The notes below the pieces were generated by a model, which was not told the DNA's origin, ran no database searches, and saw only the letters and a program-made list of their open reading frames with translations. A stretch of 64,000 nt of DNA from Kocuria rosea subsp. polaris (GTDB lineage: Bacteria > Actinomycetota > Actinomycetes > Actinomycetales > Micrococcaceae): the NCBI RefSeq assembly GCF_001483755.1, contig NZ_LQBK01000017.1:1-64000 (forward strand), written 5' to 3'. Position numbers and translations under genes: made by a program. This document shows positions 34,817 to 43,655 of this stretch, one piece after another; position 1 is the first letter of the stretch, and every line of letters starts with the position of its first letter.

Positions 34817-35500
34817 TCAGCCCGGTGCGGGGGCCCCGTCCCGCACGGCCGCCAGGCGCATCCGGAAGCCGTCCAGCATGGCGGTGAGGGCGACGTCGAA
34901 GGCCTCGTCCGCCGCCGCGGCGGCGTCGGCCGGCCGTGCCCGCACGGCGTCGGCGAACACGGGGGCCAGGTCCGAGCGCTCCCCGGGGTCGAAGATGTCG
35001 GCGGGCGCCGTGGCGTCGTAGGCGGCGCCGAAGACCAGGGACTCGATCGAGACGATGACGTCCGCGATGCCGGCCCCCTCCCAGCCCGCGTCCGCGAGGC
35101 CGCGGGCCACGGTCTCGTACATCTGCAGGGTGTGCGGGGAGTTCGCGACCGGCAGCACGGCCATGATCGGGATCATGGCCGTGTGCTGGGCGTAGCAGTC
35201 CCGGTACGACCGCGCCCAGCGCTCGAGGGCCTCGTCCCACGGGACGGCCCCGAACGCGGAGCGGTCGATCCCCTGGTTGATCCGGTCCTGCACCCGGATC
35301 AGCACGTCCCGCTTCGACGGCGTGTGGTTGTACAGGGCCGAGGTGGAGACCTTCAGCTCCTGCGCCAGCTCCGTCATCGTCAGGTGCTGGTAGCCCCGGG
35401 TGGCCACGATCTTGATCGCGGCCTTGGTGATCCGCTCCTCGGAGAGCACGGGCTTGCTCGGGCGCCCGCGGCGGCGCGGAGTGGTGCCGGCAGCAGCCAT
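34817..35500 (-). CDS. TetR-family regulator
   Basis: A 227-aa repressor. The N-terminal DNA-binding helices read ITKAAIKIVATRGYQHLTMTELAQELKVSTSALYNHTPSKRDVLIRV, and the C-terminal ligand domain resembles the TetR_C group. It lies between the aldehyde dehydrogenase and the putrescine oxidase operon, both of which have AATGA-N7-TCATT palindromes. It is the natural candidate for binding them, with putrescine or an aldehyde as inducer. A third palindrome before its own start was not found. Confidence 0.82.
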   Translation of the reverse strand: MAAAGTTPRRRGRPSKPVLSEERITKAAIKIVATRGYQHLTMTELAQELKVSTSALYNHTPSKRDVLIRVQDRINQGIDRSAFGAVPWDEALERWARSYRDCYAQHTAMIPIMAVLPVANSPHTLQMYETVARGLADAGWEGAGIADVIVSIESLVFGAAYDATAPADIFDPGERSDLAPVFADAVRARPADAAAAADEAFDVALTAMLDGFRMRLAAVRDGAPAPG

Positions 35501-35607
35501 GGGCAGATCCTCCTGTGGTCGGTGCTGCGGGCCCCGGGGCGAGGGATCCGGGCCGCGGGTCGGGCGGTCACCTCCGAGTCTAGGGCGGCGGCCCGACGCC
35601 CGTGTCC

Positions 35608-35636
35608 TTGACCGCCGCCCCGCCGGCTCCTAGCAT
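35608..35636 (+). promoter_or_regulatory. Promoter of the DSBA-like gene
   Basis: TTGACC (35608-35613), 17-nt spacer, TAGCAT (35631-35636). The GTG start lies 7 nt after the -10, so transcription probably begins at or near the start codon. Confidence 0.65.
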
Positions 35637-35643
35637 CTGCCCG

Positions 35644-36375
35644 GTGAGCAGCGCCGACATCCACTTCTACTTCGATCCGACGTGCCCCTTCGCGTGGCTG
35701 ACCAGCTCGTGGGTCCGCACGGTGACGGCCCGCCGGGAGTACCGGGTGGACTGGCGGTTCATCTCCCTGCGCCTGCTCAACGAGCACGTGGACTACGACG
35801 CGTGGTTCCCGCCGGAGTACGAGGAGTCCCACACGGCAGGGCTGCGCCTGCTGCGCGTGGCCGCGCGGACCCGTGCGGAGCACGGGCGCGCAGCGGTCGG
35901 GCGGCTGTACGAGGGTCTCGGGGCCCGGATCTTCGACGCCGATCCCGTGCCCGGCACCGAGGGGGCGGGGCACGGCCACCGCGGCACCCGTGCCTTCCTC
36001 GAGCCGGTGCTGACCGCCACGGGGCTCCCGGTGGAGCTCGCCGACGCCCTCGAGGACCGGTCGTGGGACGCGGTGGTCCGGGCGGAGACCGAGGAGGCCC
36101 TGGCGCTCACCGGCCGGGACGTCGGGACCCCCATCATCCACTTCGAGCCGCCGGAGGGCGTGGCCTTCTTCGGCCCCGTCATCAGCCGCCTGCCCGCCGA
36201 GGAGGACGCGGTGGAGCTGTGGGACCACGTGGTGGCCCTCGCCCGGTTCCCCGGCTTCACCGAGCTCAAGCGCAGCCTCCGGGAGCAGCCGCGGCTGCGG
36301 GGCCTCGGCGCCGCGCCGGACGCACCCGGGATCGAGGAGGACTGGCACGCCGGGAGCCGCCGGACCAAGAAGTAG
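35644..36375 (+). CDS. DSBA-like thioredoxin-fold protein (mycothiol nitroreductase-related)
   Basis: A 243-aa thioredoxin-fold protein. The active site is DPTCPFAW, with only one cysteine. It has the same alpha-helical insertion as mycothiol-dependent Rv2466c-type oxidoreductases, which carry CPWC. A single-cysteine form could still use mycothiol or glutathione-like thiols. The residues DVGTPIIHFE supply the cis-proline. The GTG at 35644 is preferred because the protein then begins just before IHFYFDPTCP. It probably works in disulfide or nitro reduction, but this is inference. Confidence 0.75.
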   Translation: MSSADIHFYFDPTCPFAWLTSSWVRTVTARREYRVDWRFISLRLLNEHVDYDAWFPPEYEESHTAGLRLLRVAARTRAEHGRAAVGRLYEGLGARIFDADPVPGTEGAGHGHRGTRAFLEPVLTATGLPVELADALEDRSWDAVVRAETEEALALTGRDVGTPIIHFEPPEGVAFFGPVISRLPAEEDAVELWDHVVALARFPGFTELKRSLREQPRLRGLGAAPDAPGIEEDWHAGSRRTKK

Positions 36376-36439
36376 GCGTTCCCGCCGCCGGGCGGATTTC
36401 TCGCCGCAGGTCTTGACGGACCGCTGTGCGCACCCGCTT

Positions 36440-36456
36440 AATGAAACGAGTTCATT
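36440..36456. promoter_or_regulatory. 17-bp palindrome before the putrescine oxidase operon
   Basis: AATGA-N7-TCATT, with flanks TTAATGA...TCATTTTAG. The half-sites and spacing are identical to 33246-33262, but the seven spacer bases differ. It lies 20 bases before the start codon, so a bound repressor would block the promoter or initiation. Confidence 0.65.
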
Positions 36457-36476
36457 TTAGCGTGAAGGAGAGCACA

Positions 36477-37928
36477 GTGACCGATCAACGCACCCTGGGC
36501 AGCCGGACGGCGATCGAGCGCGACGTCGTCGTCGTCGGCGCCGGCCCCGCCGGACTGATGGCGGCCCGCCGCCTGGCCGCCGCCGGGAGATCCGTGGCCG
36601 TCCTCGAGGCTCGCGACCGCGTGGGCGGCCGGACCTGGTCGAAGACCGTGGACGGGGCGTTCCTGGAGGTCGGCGGGCAGTGGATCTCCCCGGACCAGAC
36701 CGAGCTGCTGGCGCTGGTGGACGAGCTCGGCCTGCAGACCTACCAGCGCTACCGCGAGGGCGAGTCCGTCTACCTGGCCCCGGACGGCACCCGCCACACC
36801 TACACCGGCTCGATGTTCCCGGCGGGGGAGTCCACGACCGCCGAGATGGCGAAGCTCGTCGCGCTCCTGGACGGGCTGGTCGAGCAGATCGGCGCCGCCG
36901 AGCCGTGGGCGCACCCGGCGGCCCGGGAGCTGGACACCGTCTCCTTCCACCACTGGCTGCGGCAGCACTCCGACGACGAGGCCGCCTGCAACAACATCGG
37001 GATCTTCGTGGCCGGCGGGATGCTCACCAAGCCGGCGCACGCCTTCTCCACGCTGCAGGCCGTGCTCATGGCCGCCTCCGCCGGATCCTTCTCGAACCTC
37101 GTGGACGAGGACTTCATCCTCGACCGGCGCGTGGTCGGGGGCATGCAGTCCGTCTCCGAGGCGATGGCCGCCGGGCTCGGGCCCGACGTCGTGTTCCTCG
37201 ACACCCCGGTGCGCACGATCCGCTGGGCCGGGAACGACGGGACCTACGCCGAGCACGTGCCCGGCACCCCCGTCACCGTCTGGTCCGACCGGCTCACCGT
37301 GGTCGCCCGCGACGTGGTCGTGGCCGTGCCCCCGAACCTCTACTCGCGGATCTCCTTCGAGCCGCCCCTGCCGCGGCTGCAGCACCAGATGCACCAGCAC
37401 CAGTCCCTGGGCCTGGTGATCAAGGTGCACGCCGTCTACGAGACGCCCTTCTGGCGGGACAAGGGCCTCTCCGGCACCGGCTTCGGCGCCCACGAGCTGT
37501 CCCAGGAGGTCTACGACAACACCAATCACGGGGACCCCCGCGGCACCCTGGTCGGCTTCGTCTCGGACGAGAAGGCCGACGAGGTCTTCCGCCTGCCCGC
37601 CGAGGAGCGCCGGCGGCTGGTCCTCGAGTCCCTCGCCCGCTACCTCGGGGAGGAGGCCCTGCACCCGGTGGTCTACTACGAGTCGGACTTCGGCTCCGAG
37701 GAGTGGACCCGCGGCGCCTACGCCGCCAGCTACGACCTCGGCGGGCTGCACCGCTACGGCGCCCACCAGCGCACCCCCGTGGGGCCGATCCGCTGGGCCT
37801 GCTCCGACCTCGCCGCCGAGGGCTACCAGCACGTCGACGGCGCCCTGCGCCAGGGCCGGCTCGCCGCCGCCGAGATCCTCGGCGCCGGCGCCGCGCCCGT
37901 CGCCGCGATGCACGGAGCCGGGCGGTGA
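36477..37928 (+). CDS. puo: Putrescine oxidase (flavin amine oxidase)
   Basis: A 483-aa flavoprotein. The FAD motif GAGPAGLMAARRLAAAG spans residues 21-37, followed by EARDRVGGRTW. Segments such as GQWISPDQTELL, YREGESVYLAP and NIGIFVAGGMLTKPAHAFS match what I recall of the Rhodococcus and Kocuria putrescine oxidases. It oxidises putrescine to 4-aminobutanal, ammonia and H2O2. The GTG at 36477 is supported by AAGGAG 6-7 nt upstream. It overlaps the next gene by GTGA. Confidence 0.87.
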   Translation: MTDQRTLGSRTAIERDVVVVGAGPAGLMAARRLAAAGRSVAVLEARDRVGGRTWSKTVDGAFLEVGGQWISPDQTELLALVDELGLQTYQRYREGESVYLAPDGTRHTYTGSMFPAGESTTAEMAKLVALLDGLVEQIGAAEPWAHPAARELDTVSFHHWLRQHSDDEAACNNIGIFVAGGMLTKPAHAFSTLQAVLMAASAGSFSNLVDEDFILDRRVVGGMQSVSEAMAAGLGPDVVFLDTPVRTIRWAGNDGTYAEHVPGTPVTVWSDRLTVVARDVVVAVPPNLYSRISFEPPLPRLQHQMHQHQSLGLVIKVHAVYETPFWRDKGLSGTGFGAHELSQEVYDNTNHGDPRGTLVGFVSDEKADEVFRLPAEERRRLVLESLARYLGEEALHPVVYYESDFGSEEWTRGAYAASYDLGGLHRYGAHQRTPVGPIRWACSDLAAEGYQHVDGALRQGRLAAAEILGAGAAPVAAMHGAGR

Positions 37929-38800
37929 CCGGCGACCGTCCGGGACGCTGCGTGGTCGGCTACAACGGGGACCGGCCCAGCAAGGACGCCGTCCGGCTCG
38001 CCGGGGCGATGGCCCGGGCCTTCGGGGCCGAGCTGGAGATCGTGCTCGTGCTGCGCGCGGACAGCCCCTACCAGCAGGTCTACCCGCCGGTCGGGGACAT
38101 CGCCCCGGTCGTGCGGCACCAGGCCCGCACGTGGCTCGAGGAGGCCGCGCAGCTCGTGCCGGAGGGCGTCACGGTCCGCACGCACCTGCGGGAGGACGGC
38201 TCCGCCGCCGCGGGCCTCCTCCGGGCCGCCGAGGAGCTCGGCGCGCAGCTGATCGTGGTGGGCGCCGGCACCGGGGCGGGACGCTTCTCGGCCGGGCCCG
38301 TGGTCAGCGCCCTGCTGCACAGCTCGCCCGTGCCCGTGGCCCTCGCCCCGCGCCGGTATGCCGGGGACGTCCCGCTCACCCGGCTCTCCGCCGCCGTGGG
38401 CACCCGCCCCGGCGCGCACCAGGTCATCCGGGAGGCCGTCCGGGCGGTCGAGCACTCGGGGATCGAGCTCGAGCTGATCTCCTTCCTCGAGGGCGAGGCC
38501 GCGGACCCGGGCGCGGCCGAGCAGGTCCGCCGGCGGGTCGAGGAGCACCTCGAGGCCGCGGCGGACGAGGTCCGCCGCACCCGGCCCGTGAGCGTGCGGG
38601 TCGCCACCGGGCGCACCCTCAAGAAGGCCGCGCAGGACGTCGACTGGTCTCCCGGCGGCCTCCTGCTCATCGGCTCGTCCCGCCTGGCCCAGGGGCGGCA
38701 GACCTTCCTGGGCACCACCGCAGCACGGCTGCTCAAGCACATCCCGGTGCCGATGGTCGTCGTGCCGCGCCCGGACCGCACCGAGGAGGACGCGTCATGA
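37925..38800 (+). CDS. Universal stress protein (two-domain) within the putrescine operon
   Basis: A 291-aa tandem USP-fold protein. The first repeat begins CVVGYNGDRPSKDAVRLAGAMARAF, and an ATP-loop-like stretch is degenerate (VVGAGTGAGRFSAG); the second ends LLIGSSRLAQGRQTFLGTTAARLLKHIPVPMVVV, closer to the G-2x-G-9x-G nucleotide site. Overlaps with putrescine oxidase (GTGA) and with the permease (ATGA) tie the three translationally. It may act as a regulator of uptake, or in tolerance of H2O2 or aldehyde. Confidence 0.82.
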   Translation: MTGDRPGRCVVGYNGDRPSKDAVRLAGAMARAFGAELEIVLVLRADSPYQQVYPPVGDIAPVVRHQARTWLEEAAQLVPEGVTVRTHLREDGSAAAGLLRAAEELGAQLIVVGAGTGAGRFSAGPVVSALLHSSPVPVALAPRRYAGDVPLTRLSAAVGTRPGAHQVIREAVRAVEHSGIELELISFLEGEAADPGAAEQVRRRVEEHLEAAADEVRRTRPVSVRVATGRTLKKAAQDVDWSPGGLLLIGSSRLAQGRQTFLGTTAARLLKHIPVPMVVVPRPDRTEEDAS

Positions 38801-40317
38801 GCACATCCGACATCGAGGCGCCGGCGCGCACCGGCACCGACAAGGGACTCAGCAAGGGCGCCGTGGGGCTGCTCGGCTCCGTGGTCATCGGCGTCTCCTG
38901 CATCGCCCCGGCCTACACCCTCTCCGCGGCCCTGGGGCCCACCGCCGCGGAGGTCGGCACCTCCCTGCCGGCCATCTTCCTCGTGGGCTTCCTCCCCATG
39001 CTGCTCGTGGCACTCGGCTACCAGCAGCTCAACCGGGCCATGCCGGACTCGGGCACCACCTTCACGTGGGGCTCCAAGGCCTTCGGGCCGTGGCTGGGCT
39101 GGATGGGCGGCTGGGGCCTGCTGGCCGCCACCATCCTGGTGCTCTCCAATCTCGCGGGCGTGGCCGTGGACTTCCTCTACCTGGCCCTCGCCCAGCTCAC
39201 CGGCAACGCCGCCATCGCGGAGCTCACGCGCAACGTGCCCGTCAACGTGGCCACGTGCCTCGTGTTCGTGGCCCTGGCCGCCTGGATCTCCTACCGCGGG
39301 ATGGAGACCACCAAGGCGTTCCAGTACGTGCTCGTGGCGTTCCAGGCGGTCGTGCTCCTGTGGTTCTCGTTCGCCGCCTTCGGCCACGTGGCCGCCGGCA
39401 CCGCCTACGAGGGGCTGACCGTGCGCGCCGAGTGGTTCAATCCGTTCGGCGTCGAGTCCTTCTCCGCGTTCGCGGCGGGCGTGTCCCTGTCCGTGTTCGT
39501 CTACTGGGGCTGGGACGTGGTGCTCACCATCAACGAGGAGACCAAGGGGGCCGCCACCACCCCGGGCAAGGCCGCCGTGACCACCATCTTCGTGATCGTC
39601 GCCCTCTACCTGACCATCGCCCTCGCGGTGCTCACGTTCTCCGGGGTCTCCGACCAGGGGCTGGGCATGGGCAACGAGGAGATCCAGGAGAACATCTTCG
39701 CGGCGCTCGCGGGCCCCGTGATGGGTCCCTTCGCGATCCTGATGTCCCTCGCGGTGCTGTCCTCCTCGGCGGCCTCCCTGCAGTCCACGTTCGTCTCCCC
39801 GGCCCGCACGATGCTGGCCATGGGCTACTACGGTGCGCTGCCGCCGGAGTTCGCGCGGGTCACCCCGCGGTACCAGACCCCGGGCTACGCGACGGTCGCG
39901 GCGGCCGTGATCTCCGCGGGCTTCTACGCCGTGATGCGCGTGGTCTCGGAGAACGTCCTCTGGGACACCATCACCACCCTCGGCATGATGGTCTGCTTCT
40001 ACTACGGGGTCACCGCCCTGGCCTGCGTCTGGTACTTCCGGCGCGAGGCCTTCCGGGGCGCGAAGAACGTGTTCACCAAGCTCCTCGCGCCGCTGCTCGG
40101 CGGGATCCTGCTGCTGGTGTTCTTCGGGCAGACGGCCTACGACTCGATGGACCCCGAGTACGGCTCCGGCTCGCAGATCGGCGGCGTGGGCCTCGTGTTC
40201 CTCCTGGGCGTGGGCATCCTGCTGCTCGGCGTCGCGATGATGCTCGTGCAGTACCGGCGCAATCCTGCGTTCTTCCGGGAGCGCTTCGAGACCACCGAGC
40301 TGCCCGTCCTGGACTGA
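38797..40317 (+). CDS. APC-family amino acid/polyamine permease
   Basis: A 506-aa transporter with about 12 hydrophobic segments. The N-terminal AVGLLGSVVIGVSCIAPAYTLSAALGP is the APC substrate-binding first helix. Later ETTKAFQYVLVAFQ and GALPPEFARVTPRYQTPGYAT fit the group. In this operon putrescine or a related amine is the likely substrate. The start overlaps the USP stop by ATGA. A strong terminator follows. Confidence 0.84.
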   Translation: MSTSDIEAPARTGTDKGLSKGAVGLLGSVVIGVSCIAPAYTLSAALGPTAAEVGTSLPAIFLVGFLPMLLVALGYQQLNRAMPDSGTTFTWGSKAFGPWLGWMGGWGLLAATILVLSNLAGVAVDFLYLALAQLTGNAAIAELTRNVPVNVATCLVFVALAAWISYRGMETTKAFQYVLVAFQAVVLLWFSFAAFGHVAAGTAYEGLTVRAEWFNPFGVESFSAFAAGVSLSVFVYWGWDVVLTINEETKGAATTPGKAAVTTIFVIVALYLTIALAVLTFSGVSDQGLGMGNEEIQENIFAALAGPVMGPFAILMSLAVLSSSAASLQSTFVSPARTMLAMGYYGALPPEFARVTPRYQTPGYATVAAAVISAGFYAVMRVVSENVLWDTITTLGMMVCFYYGVTALACVWYFRREAFRGAKNVFTKLLAPLLGGILLLVFFGQTAYDSMDPEYGSGSQIGGVGLVFLLGVGILLLGVAMMLVQYRRNPAFFRERFETTELPVLD

Positions 40318-40328
40318 CTCCCCGCCTC

Positions 40329-40387
40329 GCGAGATGGGAGCTGACGGCGACCGCGGCCGCTCCGCTCGCCGTCAGCTGCCATCTCGC
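40329..40387 (+). terminator. Terminator of the putrescine operon
   Basis: A long inverted repeat: GCGAGATGG and GCTGACGGCGA at the left pair with TCGCCGTCAGC and CCATCTCGC at the right, with small internal asymmetry. Confidence 0.7.
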
Positions 40388-40406
40388 GCAAGGGGGAGGG
40401 GGAGGG

Positions 40407-42386
40407 TCACCAGATGTTCACGCGGTCCTCCGGGGACAGCCACAGGCCGTCCCCGGGCCGGGTGCCGAAGGTGTCGTGGAACGCGAACATGTTCTGCACC
40501 ACCCGGTTGCAGCGGAACTCGTCCGGGGCGTGCGGATCGGTGGCCAGCCGGTTGACCAGCTCCTGCTCCCGGGCGGTCGAGCGCCACAGCGCCGCGTAGG
40601 CGTAGAAGAAGCGCTCCGCGCCGGTCAGCCCGTCGAGCACCGGCGCGCTGTCCTGGTCCAGGCCCCGCTCGGCCAGGGACATCCGGTAGGCCACCAGCGC
40701 GATCTCCAGCCCGCCGAGGTCCCCGATGTTCTCGCCCACCGTGAAGGCCCCGCTGACGTGGTGCCGCTCCGGGTCCAGCCCGCGCGGCGTGCAGCCGTCG
40801 TACTGGGCCACGAGCGCGGCGGTGCGCCGGGCGAACTCCGCGCGGTCCTCGTCGGTCCACCAGTTCTCCAGGTGGCCCCGGGAATCGTACTTGGCGCCCT
40901 GGTCGTCGAACCCGTGGCCGATCTCGTGACCGATCACGGAGCCGATCGCCCCGTAGTTCACGGCATCGTCGGCCTCGATGTCGAAGAACGGCGGCTGCAG
41001 GATCCCCGCCGGGAAGACCACCTCGTTGAGCACGGGGTGGAAGTAGGCGTTGACCCAGTGGGGGTAGAGGAACCACTCGCCCCGGTCCACGAGGGTGCCC
41101 ATCCTCCCGACCGTGCGGTCGTGCTCCAGCGCCAGCCCCGCCCGGACGTTGCCGAGCAGGTCCGCCGGATCCAGCTGCAGGGAGGAGTAGTCCCGCCAGG
41201 ACCCGGGGTAGCCGACCTTGACCGTGAACGTGGACAGCTTCTCCAGGGCGCGGGCTCGGGTGGCCTCCGACATCCACTCCAGCCGGGAGATCCGCTCCCG
41301 GTACGCGGCGAGCAGGTGCGCCACGAGCTGCTCCACCCGGGCCTTGTGCGCCGGCGGGAACCAGCGGGCCACGTAGTCGCGCGCCACGTCGTCGCCCAGG
41401 ACCCGGGTGACCAGGTACTCGGCCCGCTTCCACCGCTCGCGGGGGCGGGTGATCCCCGACAGGGCGGTGCTGTAGAAGCGGAAGTTCTCCTCGACGAAGG
41501 CCCGGGGCAGGAACGGGGCGCGCTTGGACACGATCCGCCACGACTGCCAGATCCGGATCTGCTCCTCCGACCACTCCTGCCACAGCAGGCCCAGCCGCGC
41601 CGCGAAGGAGGGCTGGCGGACGATGACCCGGTCGAAGATCCCCGCGCCGCGCTCCGGGGCGGTGCCCTCGAGCCACGCCGTCCACGGGAATCCCGGCGCC
41701 ATGGCCTCCAGGCCGGGCAGGTCCACGGGGTTGTACATCTCCTCGACGTCGCGCGCCGAGACGGTGTCCCAGTGGGCGGCGGCGAGCTGCGTCTCCATGG
41801 CGAGCACGGTCGCCGCGGCGTCCCCGGCGGGCACGCCCCAGCGCGCCGGCAGGTCCGCCAGCTCCAGCATCGCCGCGACGTGGGCCGTGAACGCCGTGCG
41901 CAGCCGTTCGTGCAGCGGGTCCGTGTAGTAGCTGTCCGCGGGCAGGGACAGCCCGTCCTGGCGGAGGAAGAAGGAGTAGCGGGACGAGTCCCGGGAGTCG
42001 TTCTCCACGAAGAAGGACAGCGGCCCGTCCACGCCGGTGCGGTGCAGGGCGGCCGAGGCGCGGGCGAGCCCCTCCTTGCCCCGGGCGGCGTCGAGCACCG
42101 CGAGGTCCGGGGCCAGGGCGGCCCGCCCGCGGCGCTCGATCTCGTCCTCGTCGAGGAAGGAGCGGTACAGCGCGGCCATCCGGGACCCGGCCGGGGCCTG
42201 CTGCACGATCTCGTGCACCCGCCGCGTGTTGAGGTCGGCGAGGATCGCGGAGGCGCCGTCGAACGCGCGGTCCGCCGGGAGCTCGTGCGCCTCGATCCAG
42301 CCGCCGTTGACGTGGCGGTACAGGTCGTCCTGGGGCCGGACCCCGGGGTGGACGTGCTGCAGCTCGAGGCCGGAGACGGTGGTCAC
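40407..42386 (-). CDS. M13-family zinc metallopeptidase (PepO-like)
   Basis: A 659-aa neprilysin-type peptidase without signal peptide, so probably cytoplasmic. The zinc site HEIGH is at 487-491 and the third ligand lies in GENIGD at 551-556. The C-terminus ends in NIW, as usual for the family (CxxW in extracellular members). It cleaves small peptides. It stands alone, followed downstream only by the convergent permease operon. Confidence 0.88.
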   Translation of the reverse strand: MTTVSGLELQHVHPGVRPQDDLYRHVNGGWIEAHELPADRAFDGASAILADLNTRRVHEIVQQAPAGSRMAALYRSFLDEDEIERRGRAALAPDLAVLDAARGKEGLARASAALHRTGVDGPLSFFVENDSRDSSRYSFFLRQDGLSLPADSYYTDPLHERLRTAFTAHVAAMLELADLPARWGVPAGDAAATVLAMETQLAAAHWDTVSARDVEEMYNPVDLPGLEAMAPGFPWTAWLEGTAPERGAGIFDRVIVRQPSFAARLGLLWQEWSEEQIRIWQSWRIVSKRAPFLPRAFVEENFRFYSTALSGITRPRERWKRAEYLVTRVLGDDVARDYVARWFPPAHKARVEQLVAHLLAAYRERISRLEWMSEATRARALEKLSTFTVKVGYPGSWRDYSSLQLDPADLLGNVRAGLALEHDRTVGRMGTLVDRGEWFLYPHWVNAYFHPVLNEVVFPAGILQPPFFDIEADDAVNYGAIGSVIGHEIGHGFDDQGAKYDSRGHLENWWTDEDRAEFARRTAALVAQYDGCTPRGLDPERHHVSGAFTVGENIGDLGGLEIALVAYRMSLAERGLDQDSAPVLDGLTGAERFFYAYAALWRSTAREQELVNRLATDPHAPDEFRCNRVVQNMFAFHDTFGTRPGDGLWLSPEDRVNIW

Positions 42387-42451
42387 GGGAGCTTCCCCTG
42401 TCGTCGTGGCGGGGCGGCGCGGTCCGCCTCGCCCCAGCCTACGGACGGCGG

Positions 42452-42482
42452 CGCCGTGGCCCGCCTCGCGCGGGCCACGGCG
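42452..42482 (-). terminator. Terminator of the binding-protein gene
   Basis: A 13-bp perfect stem CGCCGTGGCCCGC / GCGGGCCACGGCG with loop CTCGC, about 40 bases beyond the stop at 42523. Confidence 0.65.
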
Positions 42483-42522
42483 TCCGTGGCGCTCGTCACA
42501 CCCGTCCGGCGGGTGCGGCGGA

Positions 42523-43374
42523 TCAGCTCGCGGCCGGCTCCGGGCTCGCCGAGGAGTCCGTGCCCTCGGAGTCCGCGGTGCCCAGCCACTCGGCCTTGAG
42601 CTGGTCGAGGGTGCCGTCCTCCTCCATGGCGGCCAGCGACTCGTTCACCCGCTCCAGCAGGGCCGTGTTGCCGGTCTTCACGGCCAGGCCGAGCTGCTCG
42701 CCGGTCTCGATCTCCTCGACCAGCCGCAGCTCCGGGTTGTCCGCGATGGCGGGGCCGGTCACGGAGATGTTGCCGAGCACGGCCTTGACGTCGTCGGTGT
42801 TGAGCCCCTGGATCATCAGCGAGGAGGTCTCGTACTGGACGACGTCCGCTCCGTTGTCCCGGGCGTAGTCCTCGCCGGTGGTGGCCTGCTGCGCGCCCAC
42901 GCGCTGGCCCTCGATGTCGGCCACGGACTCGATGCCGGAGTCCGGCGCCACGAGCAGGGCGAGGTTGTCCTCGAGGTAGGGGTCGGAGAAGTCCATCACC
43001 GACTCGCGCTCCTCGTTGATGGTCATGCCGGACGCGGCGAGGTCGCACTGGTCGGTGTCCAGCGCGGAGCCGGTCTCGATGGCCTCGAAGGGCGTGGTGA
43101 TGACGTTCGTCTCCACTCCGAGGTCCTCGGCGATCCGGTTGACCAGGTCGATGTCGAAGCCCACGGTCTCGCCGTCCTCGACGTACTCGAAGGGGGCGTA
43201 GGGGATGTCCGAGCAGACCGTGAGGGTTCCCGGGCTGATCAGGCTGACCTCGCCCCCGCTCTCGCCCCCGCCGGAGGCCTCCTCGCCCCCTCCGGTGCTC
43301 GTGCACGCGCTCAGGGCCAGCGCGGAGACGGCCAGCACGGACAGGGTTGCTGCCCCGTGGAACCTGCTCTTCAT
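42523..43374 (-). CDS. Amino-acid ABC transporter substrate-binding lipoprotein
   Basis: A 283-aa precursor with lipobox LALSAC, a Gly/Glu linker, and a family 3 solute-binding domain: GTLTVCSDIPYAPFEYVEDGETVGFDIDLVNRIAEDLG is the polar amino-acid binding signature. Usually it is next to a permease and an ATPase, but neither is here, so it must use partners elsewhere or act as a sensor. The acidic tail TDSSASPEPAAS is unconserved. Confidence 0.85.
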   Translation of the reverse strand: MKSRFHGAATLSVLAVSALALSACTSTGGGEEASGGGESGGEVSLISPGTLTVCSDIPYAPFEYVEDGETVGFDIDLVNRIAEDLGVETNVITTPFEAIETGSALDTDQCDLAASGMTINEERESVMDFSDPYLEDNLALLVAPDSGIESVADIEGQRVGAQQATTGEDYARDNGADVVQYETSSLMIQGLNTDDVKAVLGNISVTGPAIADNPELRLVEEIETGEQLGLAVKTGNTALLERVNESLAAMEEDGTLDQLKAEWLGTADSEGTDSSASPEPAAS

Positions 43375-43604
43375 GGATCTGTCCTTCCCTCGGGAGGTGG
43401 CCGGCCGCCGGTCCGTGCGCGGGGTCGTGCTCCGGTGCAGCCCACCGCTGAATGAGCCTCAGTGTAGGGGCTGTCGTGCCCCCGGTGTGTCGCGCACCAC
43501 TGGTCGGTAGCTAATTCCCCGTGCTGCGCTCGCGACGACGGGGCGCGGGCCCGCGGAAGCCGCCCGGTGCCCGGGGCCGGCACGGCTTCGGCACAATGGA
43601 GCCC

Positions 43605-43655
43605 ATGACTCCGATCGACGACGTCCTGGGACCGGCTCCCGAGGAGGGGCGATGA
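43605..43655 (+). CDS. Possible 16-aa leader peptide overlapping hslR-like gene
   Basis: MTPIDDVLGPAPEEGR, ending TGA inside the ATGA of the S4-domain gene. Eight nucleotides before its ATG stands CACAAT, a fair -10, in the spacing seen for leaderless genes here. Translation of this peptide would couple to the downstream gene. It is too short to prove. Confidence 0.35.
   Translation: MTPIDDVLGPAPEEGR

Noticed and set aside
39066-42599. A plus-strand frame of more than 1100 codons crossing the permease and the M13 peptidase
   Set aside because: It is out of frame with the permease and antisense to the peptidase, both of which have clear motifs. It is an artefact of composition.
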